Below, piece by piece: positions 12,802 through 25,040 of a DNA stretch of 64,000 bases. The stretch comes from Neurospora crassa OR74A. Taxonomy: Eukaryota > Ascomycota > Sordariomycetes > Sordariales > Sordariaceae. The DNA lies in assembly GCF_000182925.2 (NCBI RefSeq), contig NC_026502.1, positions 2,232,001 to 2,296,000 on the forward strand. The letters are read 5' to 3'. The translations under genes were made by a program, and so were the position numbers. The notes beneath the pieces were generated by a model. The model was given only the letters and a program-made list of their open reading frames with translations, did no database searches and had not been told where the DNA came from. Positions within the stretch are counted from its first letter, which is position 1. Every line of letters starts with the position of its first letter.

Positions 12802-15800
12802 TGGGCCGGTGCCGGTATGCCGTTTGTCCGCCGGACACGACAGACGGGGTAGAGAGGTGCTGGTCTCACGATCCTGTGCCACGCGATCTAACACACTTTG
12901 CTCACCAATTCCCAACGACAGCCACGCACCTTGATTTCTGATTCGACCCTTCATCTTTGTGTCTCTCTCTGCTTTGTGTTACCCCATCCTCCCCTCAGGC
13001 ATGATGACCTTTGCCACCTGAAGCCCTTCTCTAACACGCCCCTTGGGGTCAGTTCAAAGTCACCCGAGACTGCCGAGTTGGCACCACCATCATGCCCTCC
13101 ATCACGCATTCCCATACATTGCTAGCTTTGAGTGGTCTCTTTAGTATGGGGACTATTGGGGATAGTAAGACGAGTGAGAGGGGGGGGGAGTGTTAGAATC
13201 TGTGATTTCTCGGAGCCATGTACCTTTACGCGGCCATGTGTTGTACAGCAACTCATCCAATCTGCAATTTGTTTCGATACTTGCTCGTCAGTTGTCGCTC
13301 CGCTCTCCGATGACATCCTGGTATTCTTTTTGAGCCTCACGGGGCATGCACTGTGACCATACTATTTTCTGGCCGCATAACCATGCACAGCTCCTACGTG
13401 GTCATTCGTTTTCACATTTACCTTGCTAATGGTACAAAGAAAAGTGCGAGGCGGACGAGACGAGACGAGAAGAGAAGGAAAAAGCCACCGGCCGTGCCGT
13501 CAGCCATTCCGTTCCGTTTGAGAAATGGGGGGCCAGCACAAGGGCGTCGAATGCGGTGCTATGTACCACATACTCACTGTATGTACGTACCTATCATTTG
13601 TCTCAGGCCGGTCGGCCGGTCGCTGTCTGTTCTGTCTCTGTCTCCTGTTGGTGTGGTTGTGATGGTGAGGAGTATTACACAACAGCAGTCTCACTGTTAG
13701 CTCCTGGCATGTTACGCAGATTTTTCCGTTGTATCCAAGACAAGCTTTTTGTGTCTGTATCCACTTGCTTCTTTGGGGATTGACGACACTTTGGTCTGAC
13801 TTCCTGTATGTTTTGTCTCTGAACTGGTCAAGGCAAGATCTGCGACAAAGAGGAAGAGTTCTGAGCCTGGGAAAAGGAGATGCCAGAGATGGAAGAGCGA
13901 AGTGAACCGTAGTGAAAGAAAAAGAGTGTATTTCGAGGGACGGCATATCTCGAACAATACCCACCTTCACTTTTCGTCTGCTTCGTAGATTTCTACTCAG
14001 ATACGTATATTGAAGTGCTGTAGTCTTTTTACAAGTTGTGGGAGCCCGTAATAAAGCTCTGAGCACTAGGTAAGCTTTAGCAACACAAGTAAAGCATGAT
14101 ACGCCATTGTCATCATGTGCGAAAGATGCAATCCCCTTTCAAGAGTCTAAATACTGTGAATGATATATCTTGATAATGGTAGTCACCAGACAACGTTCAT
14201 CTTCCAATATCCCAGTGTACCGGTACTCAATCGAATAGGGACTTCCTTGCCATGTTCGATGTGTGAAGCAAAACTGCACGCCTAGAATCTCACATGCCAC
14301 ATTGCTGGTACACCAAGCTCAGGGGCAAGCTCCAAGGGCTGGGGCCAGGGCCGTCCGCGTCTGTATCTGTGTTGTGTATGTCCGTATCTGTGTTTAAGTG
14401 ACACAAAGAAGGGGAAAAGGTTCTATGCGCTCCGCCTACCAGTGCCACACCTATGTAGGTAAAGAACAACTGAGCACTTATGTATTACCCCTAGACTAGT
14501 CAAGGAAGCTGTCGAGGCTTGAAATCCCAGCCAGCCAGCTAGCTAGCCTAGGTAACACTATTTCTCACGACTCACGCCTCACATGACTCAAATCAGCCCA
14601 GATTCAGCAACTTGCTGTGTCGCTGTATCACATCACCGACTAACTTGTACCCAGCCGGTAGGTTGAACGCCAGTTTGGTTCTGTCGGGGCTTGTACAACT
14701 TTCACTGGGCATAGTGAGAGGGAGACTAGGGCGGACGTGAATGTTTCAGTCTCAGCCGACGGTAGCTTGTAGAATTATGTACCGCAGCATTGATATTGGG
14801 AGGTTAGAAGTAAGAATGCTTTCTTGGCAGGTAGTAGGCTTTGTTGGTTTACACGCATCCCTGAGTTCATGAAGTCTGTTCCAACACTGGGAAAAGACAA
14901 GCGGGTGGGCGTAAAGGTTTGTGACTTCGAAGTCCGGGATGTAGACGAGGGCATTCACACTTTGGCACGAGGTTTGCACGGAACGAAAAAGACAATACCG
15001 GACGGGATCGAACTGGCAGTTACAGAAACAGAGCCATGTTATGGGGCAACTGGCGTGATTGATCGAGATAAGCTTTGATGATCTCGTCCCCGGAAAAGAA
15101 CCATGAATCCTTTCGGGAGGGCTTCCAGACACAATTGCCCAGCCAGCCCGCTATGAGAACAACCACAAAGATTTAGGCTGTGCGATGGCTTCATTGCACG
15201 AATAACTTGGCCAAGCAGAAGATCCTAGATTGGAGGCCGACTTCAACCAAGATGCCTGCTTGATCGCCCGGAAGCCTCCATGACTTCCTGATTTTTCCAC
15301 TGCAGTATGTTAGATGTCCAGGCGCTCAATCCAGGCTTTGTACCCCTGTCTAACGAGGTGTGTATGTGTGAGAGAGTGATTGTATAACAGTGACTCACAT
15401 ACCTCGACGGGTGAGTTAGTAAAGAATTGTAATGTACCTCTCCGTCAGCTTGGCCTCCATTTTTACCAAAAATATCGCCAACCCTGAAAAACTTTGCGGA
15501 AATTGTTGAAGCAGCGACCTGGACTGTGGGGTTACGCCTTCCCCAAAATGCCGATCGGGAGGTATAGAAGAAGAAGCGACGGAGAGCAATTGGGAAGGAG
15601 CGAGCGGCCGAACTGCTAGGGTTGTCCCTGCCTCTCTCCCTCTTTCTCTTTCTTTGAAAAGCAAAGCCAAAAGACCTCCGAGGGAGGAGAAAAAAAATGA
15701 GGAAAAAAATGAAGAAACAGCGGTTGTCAATGTTACGACGACTGGACTGGCGGTCACCGGCGTATCTATGAGGGCGAGCGGGATCTCGAATCACTATCCC

Positions 15801-16788
15801 AGTGTCCATAGTCATACGTTTTTAGTATTGATGTCTGGTGCTTAGAAGTGATGGTGTTTGAAGGTGTGATGAGGGAGCGATGTGAGGTGGTTATATACAT
15901 GTTTCACTTTGGACTTCGAACCTAGGTACACTTAATCAGAATTCCAATCGCTCCCGCAAGTTTTATTATATGTTCATGAGTTGTCGGTTTCTGCCGGATT
16001 CATTATTCATGATATGGTCTGTCGAAATCATTTGAAGGTATCCCACAACTTGACTCGCACTGGTGGACTTCATGTCCACTCTCGACATACTGATTTGACT
16101 TTCATGATTGGCTGTTCCGCCACATCATATTTAACGTGATTATTGTCGACTAGCGATATCTAAACGAGACCTCCCATTATGCATTCCATTCATAGAGCAA
16201 CATTACATCAGATAACAAACAAGAAGAAACCCTTTGAATCATTGACTATGCCCTGATGCCAATCCTCATGCCAGATAAAAGAAGCCAGCCCATCTCAACC
16301 TTCGCCAACCAACCAAACCCTTTTCAATACCTGTAGACCTGTAGAAAATAAACAAGACGAGAAGGAAAGGACAAACAACAGAAGTGAAAGTAAAAGAAAA
16401 AGACAATTAAGACATATGTTTAGTAGTACATGGAAAGAGAGAGCAGAAAGGTGTGATAACAACTGGTATCTCTAGCAAAATTCTCGCTCTCTCTCTCCCT
16501 TCGCAGTTTTCGGCTTTGTGCGTTTTGTCGCCTTTATCTATCAGCGTTGTCAACAGAACACAAAGTGTTCGAAAACAATAACGATGAGATAATAATTTCG
16601 GATGACGGATGATGATATGCAATGATTTCCCCTCCCTCCCAGTCCTGTGAAAGCCAGTTCCATTTCCGTTTGCCAGCAATTCTTTCCTTCGTGACTTCCC
16701 ATACCCTCCCCTTTCCCGTCCGTTATCTTCATCTTCCGTGTTTTTGTGTGTGAACGAATAATGTAGTGAGGTCCCGTCGGCAGATTTA

Positions 16789-19700
16789 TTAGAAGAACCT
16801 CGAAAGAGCATTACTCAGATTGATAAAGTCGACAGGTTTCGTTACGTAGTCGTTGAACCCTGCTTGGAGACACTTATCCTGGACGTCACTCATGACGTTT
16901 GCCGACAGGGCAATGATGGGCAACGCCCTTCCAGGAAAGTTGCCCTTGGCTTCCCACTCACGAATTTCACGGCAGGCTTGATATCCGTCCTTGCGTGGCA
17001 TGTGGAGATCGCACTGTTGGGACGATGGTTAGGTACAGAGCTCACTTGCTAAGCGACATACGGCGGGTGTGATAAGACATACCAAGATCAACGAAAAGTA
17101 GTCATGAGGCCGCGAAAACACGACATCAGTGCACTCTACTCCGTCTGCGACCAACTCCACGTCCACGCCGACCTTCTTAAGATACTTTTGCAGCACCTTT
17201 TGGTTGACCAAGTTGTCCTCAACTAAGAGGACTTTGTACCCCTTGTTGCCCATGCGCTTCTCCACCTCAAGGTAACTCTGCTTTTGGTTTTCCACTAACT
17301 GCTCTGCCGTTGATCTGTTCCGGTCGATGCTGAGATCACGCTCCTTGGCCGGATCAAAGATCACCGCGAACCGTGAAGGCTTGACAGGTTTGTAGATATA
17401 GGTCACCCGGTTTTCAGACAAAATGTCCTCATACTGGGTACCGGCTACCTGCTTCAGAACCGCCTGTCGCTGTACCGAGTCGGAGAGAATGAGGATGGTA
17501 ACGCCGCGGCCAATCATGGTTGAGCGCTGGACTTCATCCATCAACTCAATGATCTGCTCAGGTGTCGGAAGGTTAACCACCACGTGCGTGAAGAAGACGG
17601 GGTCCTCACCACCGATCAGCTTGCGCGCCTCCTGAACAGATGCGACCGCTGTAATCTGGTGAGGGTTACTCTTTGGCAGCGTCATCTCGATATGCTTCGT
17701 CGTGGCTTCGCGGCTGTGCGTTTGCGGGCAGATAATCAAGATGGAAAATAGGGATGTGTGATACCCATCGCTATCTTCTGAACCACCGCCCTCTTTAATG
17801 GTAGGCCTCGACAGGCGCTCGTTGCTGGAGTTGCTAGGCGTTGGGGTCGTGCCCGCGTCGGAGCCACCTCCTCCTCTGCCATGAGGCATTTCAAGCTTCA
17901 TCTGGGACAAATCGTGCCCACTAGCACGGGCAGCCTCGCTAAATCGTGCTAAGGACCCGACGTTGACAGACGATATGGATGAGCGTTCAGTGTTTCGGGT
18001 GCGTGACGAGTGGATAGACGGTTCCGAGCTACCGGTGGAGACTGCTGCCGGCGATCTAGTGTCAGACTCAACAGGTACCACTGAGCCCGATGAAGGTGCA
18101 GAAGTGAGATATGGCCTACTGTGAGGGGATGCCATGGAGGACCGACGGAGAATGTTCATTTCCGGTATAAGGCCTGGCGTAGGCGCAGGTGGTGCAGCCA
18201 GGTCAGGGTTGTCGGATTCTGTGGGAAGCCCAAACCTTGCGGTAAAGGTGAACGTTGATCCCTTTCCTAGCACCGCCTTACCGTCCATCTTACCGCCGTG
18301 TAGCTCGACCAGTTGGCGCGAAATGACCAAACCTAGGCCACTTCCACCGTGTTGGCGGGTACTGCTTCCATCAATCTGGCTGAAGGGTTTGAAGATCAAC
18401 TCGGCTTCCTCTTCGGTGAAGCCTCTTCCAGTGTCAATGATGGAGAACTCAAGCATAATCTCGTTCTCGTACAAATGGCCATGGTTGGGAACAACAACCT
18501 TGCAGCGGCTGAATACCTCTCCTTCATTAGTGAACTTGATGGCATTGCCGATGACGTTGAGCAAGACCTGGCGGATTCGGACCTTATCACCCTTGACCCA
18601 TGCAGGCACGTCTTCTTCGACAACATAGTTGAGCTCGAGACGCTTGGCGATCGCCATGGTGGACACCAGCTCGTTGACATCCTCGATGAGAGAGCGCGTG
18701 TGAAACCATTCGTAGTTCAACTTCATCATGCCTGCATCAACCTTGGAAAGATCCAGGATATCGTTGATGATCATGATCAGACTGTTGGCGCTGGTCTGAA
18801 TGGTATTCGTGTAATCACGTTGCTCCTCGTTGAGTGTGGTATCCTGAAGGAAACTGACCATACCAGAAATGCCAATAAGAGGGGTTCGGATCTCATGCGA
18901 CATGTTGCTAAGGAAACGGCTCTTCGACTCCATAGCCTCCTTTAACTTGGTTTCCAGGAGTTTCAGATCGTTGATGTCGGTGGCAGAGCCGAAATAAGAG
19001 CTGACGCCATTACCAAAGTCGACATTATCAATCTCAACGCATCGAATGAGATGCCAGCGATACTCGCCGGTCTTGGAACGTAGTCGGATCTCTGTTGTGT
19101 ATGAGAGCTGGCCCTTGCTGTCGGTGCTGATTTTGATGACTCCCTGCCTGGCAAGCTCGGACAGGTTAGGACCGGCGAGATCGTTAGCAGAACTGCTGGT
19201 GCTACTGCTGTGTCGGGTGAGAGCTGGGTGTACGGGCCCAGACACATTTTCAGCGTGAGGGGTAGCAGGCTGTTTGCCCATAGCGGCCATGCCAAACTTG
19301 CTGGGCGAAGGCGAATGGTCATGCTTTGTCTTGTCCTGCCTGACATGTGGTGAGGTGGGTCGTTCGAGGGGAATCCGGCATTTAGCCAGATCCTCTGGGT
19401 GCACGAAATCCATGAAGCCAAGTCCAAGAACATCATCAAAACCTTGTCCGGTATAAGAAAGCCATTGCTCGTTCGCGAAAGTGATACCCTCGTCTTCAGT
19501 TGCAGTGAAGATGATCTGGGGGATTAAGTTAGCAAGCAGACGATGCTTTGCCTCCGATACCTCGATCTCTTCCTGCCGTGCTGCTCTGAGCTGTGCGACA
19601 TGCTTATCATGGATATCCATATATGAACCCAGGAACTGCATGATAACACCCCGCTTGTCCTTGGAGGCGACAGCCCGCGCTTGGAACCACCGATAAGCCC

Positions 19701-22700
19701 CGTCGAAGCGACGGATTCTTACGGTCTCTGAGAGCGGTTCCCCGGTACGGACAGACGCACTCCATTTACGAAGGTACTCTTCTCTGTCTTCAGGGTGGAT
19801 GCTCCCCCAAGGGTCTGCGGCCAAATCGCTAGAGGTTTGCCCGCGGTATGTCAAGAACCGACTGTTCACCCAGACGATTTCACCCGTTTGTGGAAGGGCT
19901 ACGAAGACATGAGCGGGCAAAGAGTCAAGGATAAGGCCTTTGAGCTTGTCCGATGGTGGTGTCATGTCTGTCGATGAGATCGATCCTTGCCTAGATGCCG
20001 TTGCGCCCTGGTTTATACCTTTGCCGACGGTGGAGCTCGGAGGAAGGGACTGGAATGTGGTGGCAAAGTCGGCACCATATGAGTGCAACTGCGTGTGCCG
20101 ATGCTGGCCTGTGGGAGTACCAGCAGGCTTTCTCCGTTGAGTCTCGACTGGCTGACTGCTTGCGATGCCGCCTCTTTCTTCCCGCTGCTCTTTGAGAACG
20201 GCAGTCTTCTGTTGTGAGTTTGTCGGCGAAGGTTCATCAATACTCCGGCGGTTGCTTTCTCCGCTTCCCTGAGACTCCTGCGACACGGGAGCGACACCAG
20301 CTGCATCCTGCCACTGAGACTTCCCTCCGGGTATCTTCAAGGAACCCTTCCTTTCAAGGGTTGTACTTTCTCGTGATCCTGTCTTGGTTCGTTGTCCCAC
20401 ACCAGTACCTCCCGGCTTTGGCGTGGTGGTGAAGTAACTGTCCCCAGCGGCGACAGGAGCTGGGCTGGCAGAGGATGACCTCTTGCCCATTAGATAACTC
20501 AGAGCCGAGGAATCCCAAGTAGGCGTCCCATTCGGAGAGTGGATGACACTGCGAGAGGGACCAGAGTACTCGCTAGGACTGGTTATGCTGCCAGCGTGCG
20601 ACTGCTGAGAGATACTGTCATCGGTTGGGAGGTATCCCATTGTGAAAGCGGTAGGATCAGCCAGCGGACGTCCGTCAGGACCCAGCGCACCAAAGCCAAC
20701 CGTCTGTGGCCTTCGTTTCTGGAGACCGTTCAGCTCCGTTTCGAGGTTAGTATAGTGACGACACAGAGAAAAAGATGTGGCCAGATGTGGTGCCAAGTGC
20801 TCCAACGAGTGGCGTAGATTGGTGGGATACGGGATAATGGGGCTGAGTATAGACAGAATCGCAATCGGAGCGTGCTTTTCCTTGGCGACAGGTTCTTGGT
20901 AGGGAGTAGGAATTGTCGGCGTGTGACTTGACTTGCCCCGTTGTGACATCTTTTGCTCCAAAAACGTCGAATCCAGCTTAAAGCCTGGCTGCTGAGGTTT
21001 CGACAGTAGGACATGGGTTAAAGGGATATGCAACACCGTCCACGAGTTATCAACCCCAATAGCTTCAGGTGGTTGCAGAGCTGAGTAGTCAGGAGGAGCC
21101 GAGCCTGGATTAAACGACTCCTCATCGACCATGGCATCCGCAAAGAACGGATTTTCGCTAGGGTCAGCCCTCACAGCGGGGGACGGGGCCGGGGATTGAG
21201 ACCACGGAGAAGGTGGTGCCTGCTCGTACTCCTCATACTTGGGTGTCGGGGGTCTTGGGTATTCGTCATCCAAGCGAGAGGCAATTCCGGTAGCTTTCTT
21301 CTCCAAGCCGTGCCCGCCCGAGGTCCTGCCTGCGGCGGTTGACAAAGTCGCACTGCCCAGAAGCGCAGAGAGTTTAGTCGCTGACTCGGATCGCGTGCGA
21401 ATTTTCTTGATCTTTTTCCGTGGCCCCTCTGGCGACTGGCTGCGCGTCGCAACTCTGGGATCGGCGGCTTTGCTGTCGGTTGACGATGTTTGTGTAAGAT
21501 ACGGGTATGACCTAGTAAGAGCAACAACACGACCACGTTCCAAAACCCGCAATACCCCATTGTGATCGATTAATGGATCAGCTTCGTAGTCCAATGCCTG
21601 GAGAACATTCAAGAGCTTCCCGTGCCCTTCTCTCTTATTGGTTATTGGTGCTTCCCAGCTTGGGATGGGCTGCTGGCCCTCAAGGGCGTCATGCTCTGCC
21701 AAAGCTTCACGATTCAAGCTCACAGCAACATCATCATCCTCACTCACATCTCGATCGCGTCCGACTCCTGGGTGAGCAGTCTTGCTTCGCGATGCCATTG
21801 GTGGCCGAAGGGGTGTCACTGGCGTTCGTTCAATCGACTCCTTCTTGTCCTTGCTGTCTTCATAAGAAGAAAACGAGTGTCGGCTCGGCAGGCCGGGGCG
21901 CGCTAAGCCCTTGGGCTTGAGAGATTCGTCGTTGTTCTGATAGAGGTCGGTGATATCGTCGGTACTGCTGTGGACAAAGCTCGAGCCTCTAGCAAGATAG
22001 CCTAGGCTCAGGCCATCCTCCTGGTGGGGGTTGTACGTTGCCTTTTGGCCCCATGGCACGTTCTCAATATCCGTCGGATCGGCAGGCACAGCCAGGGTTA
22101 CCCTTTCAGCCCTGTACACTTCAGTCATGATCTGAACAACTGTGTGCCACCATGCATCCAAGCCCGGCTCAGCCGAAAGCATGAGGGTCAGGTCGTATAG
22201 ATTGGGTGTCGCAAATTCACCTTGCACAGTACCGGAGCACCCTGGGGGCAGAAAGGTCATTGCTGAGGCAGGAGTAGAGGGGTTAGAGACAGAATGGTCA
22301 AGACCCTGAATGCCGGCAAACGAGACGTGAGCGCCCGTAGACGAATGCGTAGTCGGAAATGTAGTTGGTGAGAGCGTGGTAAACGGGCGGTGAAATGGCA
22401 GGCCACTGTGTGGAAAGCCGGGCGAGGATGCCATGCGCGGGAAGGGGTATGAGGGAGTTCTAGCCGTCAAGCCGGGGGTGACACCGCCACGGATGGTATT
22501 CCCAGACTCGGTCGATGTCGTGGTAGGCTCGCTGCCGCTCTGGGGGAGCTGTGGCGAGGGACTGCTGGCCTCCTCCTGTATAGGAGATACGCGGGCCGGG
22601 CCCGGGATGGCCAGCCGGTTCTCCGTTGCCGCAACAATCTCTCTTTTTTCCATCTCGCGGGCCAAGTGCAAACGGTATTGACTTAGCTGCCGTTTTGCCT

Positions 22701-23391
22701 CGGACGTATCCATCTTACCCCGCTGCGATTCCCCGACTGTTCTCTTTCCATTCTCTACCTGCTGCAAGTCCCTCTCTTCAGATGTCGGTTCGCTGAAAGG
22801 GCTATCGTTGAAGCTAACTTCGGAAGAAAGCCTGGAGGGCTTGCGCACCGAGTCCCGAGACCGGATATCATCCACAACGGGTGCAAGAGTGTGCTGATTG
22901 GAAGCCCGTAAATGCGGCGTTGGAAGTTGAAGCGACCCTAGCCCTCCTCTCCCGTTGGCGCCACCAGTCATTTGGTCCTGATGTTCAAGCTGTTCAGACG
23001 GCGCAGAAGCCTCTGGAGGATTCAGGGCATAACCATCGGTAGGACCGGTGTGGGATCGCGCAATGGCGTACTGGTTAGAACAGTGACTGTCGGGTGACTC
23101 GATGACAGTCCTGGGAGGAGTCGTCGTGCGGGGGGGCGTGACTGGCTTCGCGGTCGTGATCGTAGGCGTCGTGGCCGCCGTAGTATCTGTGATTGTGAGA
23201 GTGGGAGTAGGAGTGAGAGCGGGAGTCGTAGTGGTAGTGGATGTGAGCGTGGATTCGGTTGTTCTTGGTCTTTCGGTGGAGCGAGGGCGCAGAAGAGGCA
23301 AGGTTATGCTCTTTCTTTTCTCCTTCTCCTTCTCCTTCTCTTTCTCTTTCTCTTTACTGTGGCTTCGGCGATGAAGGCTGAAAAATCGCAT
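16789..23391 (-). CDS. nik-2: Hybrid histidine kinase with split GAF, two PAS, HisKA, HATPase, pseudo-receiver and receiver domains
   Basis: Two-component sensor kinase that should autophosphorylate on His and pass phosphate to its own receiver and then to an HPt protein. Two exons, 17083-23391 and 16789-17013, are joined by a 69-bp phase-0 intron (GTATGT..CAACAG), giving 2177 residues. The start is the first ATG of the long frame. Order: Lys/Glu-repeat and Ser/Thr/Pro-rich N-terminus; GAF-like segments near 385-440 and 780-880 separated by a disordered insert; PAS near 1150-1265 and 1275-1475, the second also interrupted; HisKA with H-box SNMSHEIRTPL (His1499); HATPase with NVIGNAIKFT, DTGRGF and GGSGLGL; a degenerate receiver near 1880-2020 with Asn1940 where Asp is expected; and a terminal receiver near 2050-2170 with LCDLHMP (Asp2105) and the conserved Lys in TKPVD. 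No membrane segment is evident, so it is probably cytosolic. The symbol nik-2 rests on my memory of the Neurospora gene order and is unverified; the kinase assignment is secure. Confidence 0.9.
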
Positions 23392-23421
23392 TCCTCATGT
23401 GCAGTATCTCTCCAAAGTCCA
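23377..23421 (-). promoter_or_regulatory. Possible upstream ORF overlapping the first kinase's start codon
   Basis: Seven bases upstream of the main ATG, in another frame, is ATGAGGAATGCG. It opens a reading frame of roughly 14 codons that ends at TAA inside the kinase coding region, so its ribosomes would pass over the main start. Its -3 base is C (weak context), whereas the main start has G at -3. Coordinates are approximate by a few bases. Whether the mRNA includes this ATG depends on the unknown transcription start. Confidence 0.4.
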
Positions 23422-24991
23422 GCTTAAACAAGTGTCGAATATTAACTGTTGAGTAGTGTCGTGGTGCTCGGCAACACGAATGGATATTATGGCGCGTGCG
23501 CTATGTTGTTGGGGTCAATAGGGGCCAGCTTTGTCAAAGGTTCCGGTCGAGGGTTCTGGCGTAGCGGGTTGCTTGGTGGCCGGCGTCTTGGACAGGCAGA
23601 GGGCACTCGTAGACTGTAGCAGGACAAGGCGCGGTGGGACAGGGTTTGTTTCGTTCGGACGGGGCCTGAATCAAGATCAGGCTGGGTATACTTAGTGTGA
23701 AGAGGGACTAGTGCGGACTTGGTTGTCTTTAGGTGAATAGTACAAGTTGGGATGTTGTTGACCGTCTGTCTGCGGTGTGCTGCTGCTGCTGCTGCTGCTG
23801 GCTGTGCGGGTGCGTGTTCGGTAGGAGGACGGTCTGTCTGCGTGGATCCTTGACAACGGAGGTTTGGAGGCTTCAGCTTGGAGGCGAGGTGTACGGTAGT
23901 GTAGACGGGAGGAAAGAAGACTAGAGGTATTGGATGTTCGGCGGATGAATCGACGGGATGTGGGTGTTTGGCCGGTGCAGCAGCCCGCCGGAACGGCCAA
24001 GTTGGAACTTCGGGGTCTCGACAGCTGGACGAGTGGGAAACAAAGCCCTGGAGGGGAGACCTGCACTCTCGAGAAGCAGAGCACTCTGGAAGTGGACTAC
24101 TGAGGACGGGCGTGTCAGGGCGTGTTAGAGCGGCAGTCGGCGGGCTTCCTGGTTCGTCAACGTGGGTGGTGGTCCAGTTGGCAGGCTCAGTCTGGAGGCT
24201 CACTAACCTGGAACAAATGATCGGTCTGCCAGTCAGGTGCAGCCGCAGGTGTTCACCACTTGACAGTCGAGAGAGGAAGGCACAAAAGCCAGGCTGGAAA
24301 CTTGACTCTGGTGAGTGGTGGATGGCAGCGAGCGATGCCACTGGCCCCCGACTATGGACCTACCTCTACTTACCTCTACTACAGCAAACTTGCCGAGACC
24401 TGCAACGGGAACCCGTGGATGGAACCTGCCCGGGATGGAGCGAAAGTTGGCAGGGCCCCAGTTCGCCAAAGGGGACTATGACGTGATGGCCCGGACCTGG
24501 GGCGGCGAAGAGAGGCTGCGAGCGCGCGGGCACGGAGCTACGGCAAGGGGTGTTATCCCCTTTGGGCTTAGGTCAGCACAGCAAATGATTAACGTCCACT
24601 GAATTGTCATGGATCTGCCTGATCCAAGCGCCCCATCGGTGTCGATACATAGGTCGGTATGTACCTGGGTATCTAGAGGTACTCTCTACACTATATTTCA
24701 CGTCTCGAGTCTGATCAACCACACTGCAAGTTGTTCCATATTGCATAATGTGAGCATAAAGACATCATGTACAGCAGTGTTTGGCGAGGCGCAAAAGTCA
24801 AACTTGGACGCAATCACCAGTTGGCAAAGTTCTTTTTTTGTCATGCACCTCCAGCGTAGTATACATGCACAAGGTTGAGCTAGAATGATCGGGATGAAGA
24901 TCGAGGCGTTTTGTCCCAAGGAACACCATGGGTGGAAAGTGGGCAGCTCGGGGTGGATTCCGCCGCTGATGACTCCAGTCCTCCAGTAGTA

Positions 24992-25040
24992 TACACTACT
25001 ACACTACACTACTATGTACACTACACTACACTACACTACT
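24992..25040. repeat. CACTA/ACTACACT tandem repeat
   Basis: Imperfect tandem units of CACTA (with TACACTACT variants) fill about 50 bases. It is directly visible and of no known function. Confidence 0.9.

Larger units (their letters stand above)
11710..16788. other. Gene-poor intergenic region and 3' flank of the first histidine kinase gene
   Basis: No protein family is recognisable. Two minus-strand frames of about 190 codons (13500-14066 and 15243-15815) are open but have no motif, are rich in low-complexity stretches and share their bases with other open frames. Simple repeats occur at 12021-12045 (CA), 12782-12801 (GCC) and around 12660-12680 (AG). A short perfect hairpin (GTGGAC-TTCAT-GTCCAC) lies near 16064-16080. 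The last 300-600 bases before 16789 probably hold the 3' untranslated region of the minus-strand kinase gene. Confidence 0.5.

Noticed and set aside
14824-15078. 84-codon plus-strand frame with a protein-like look
   Set aside because: Opens at TTG with the first ATG about 15 codons in, no codon bias, no family match, and the opposite strand is open over the same bases.
13500-15815. Minus-strand frames of about 190 codons (13500-14066 and 15243-15815)
   Set aside because: No motif, low-complexity stretches (Phe/Arg/Lys-rich from A/G tracts) and no supporting splice signals to extend them.
23487-24341. 284-codon minus-strand open frame upstream of the first kinase
   Set aside because: It contains no ATG (opens at GTG), is Pro/Ser/Thr-rich low complexity and ends in a stop before the kinase start. 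It is more likely leader or promoter sequence.
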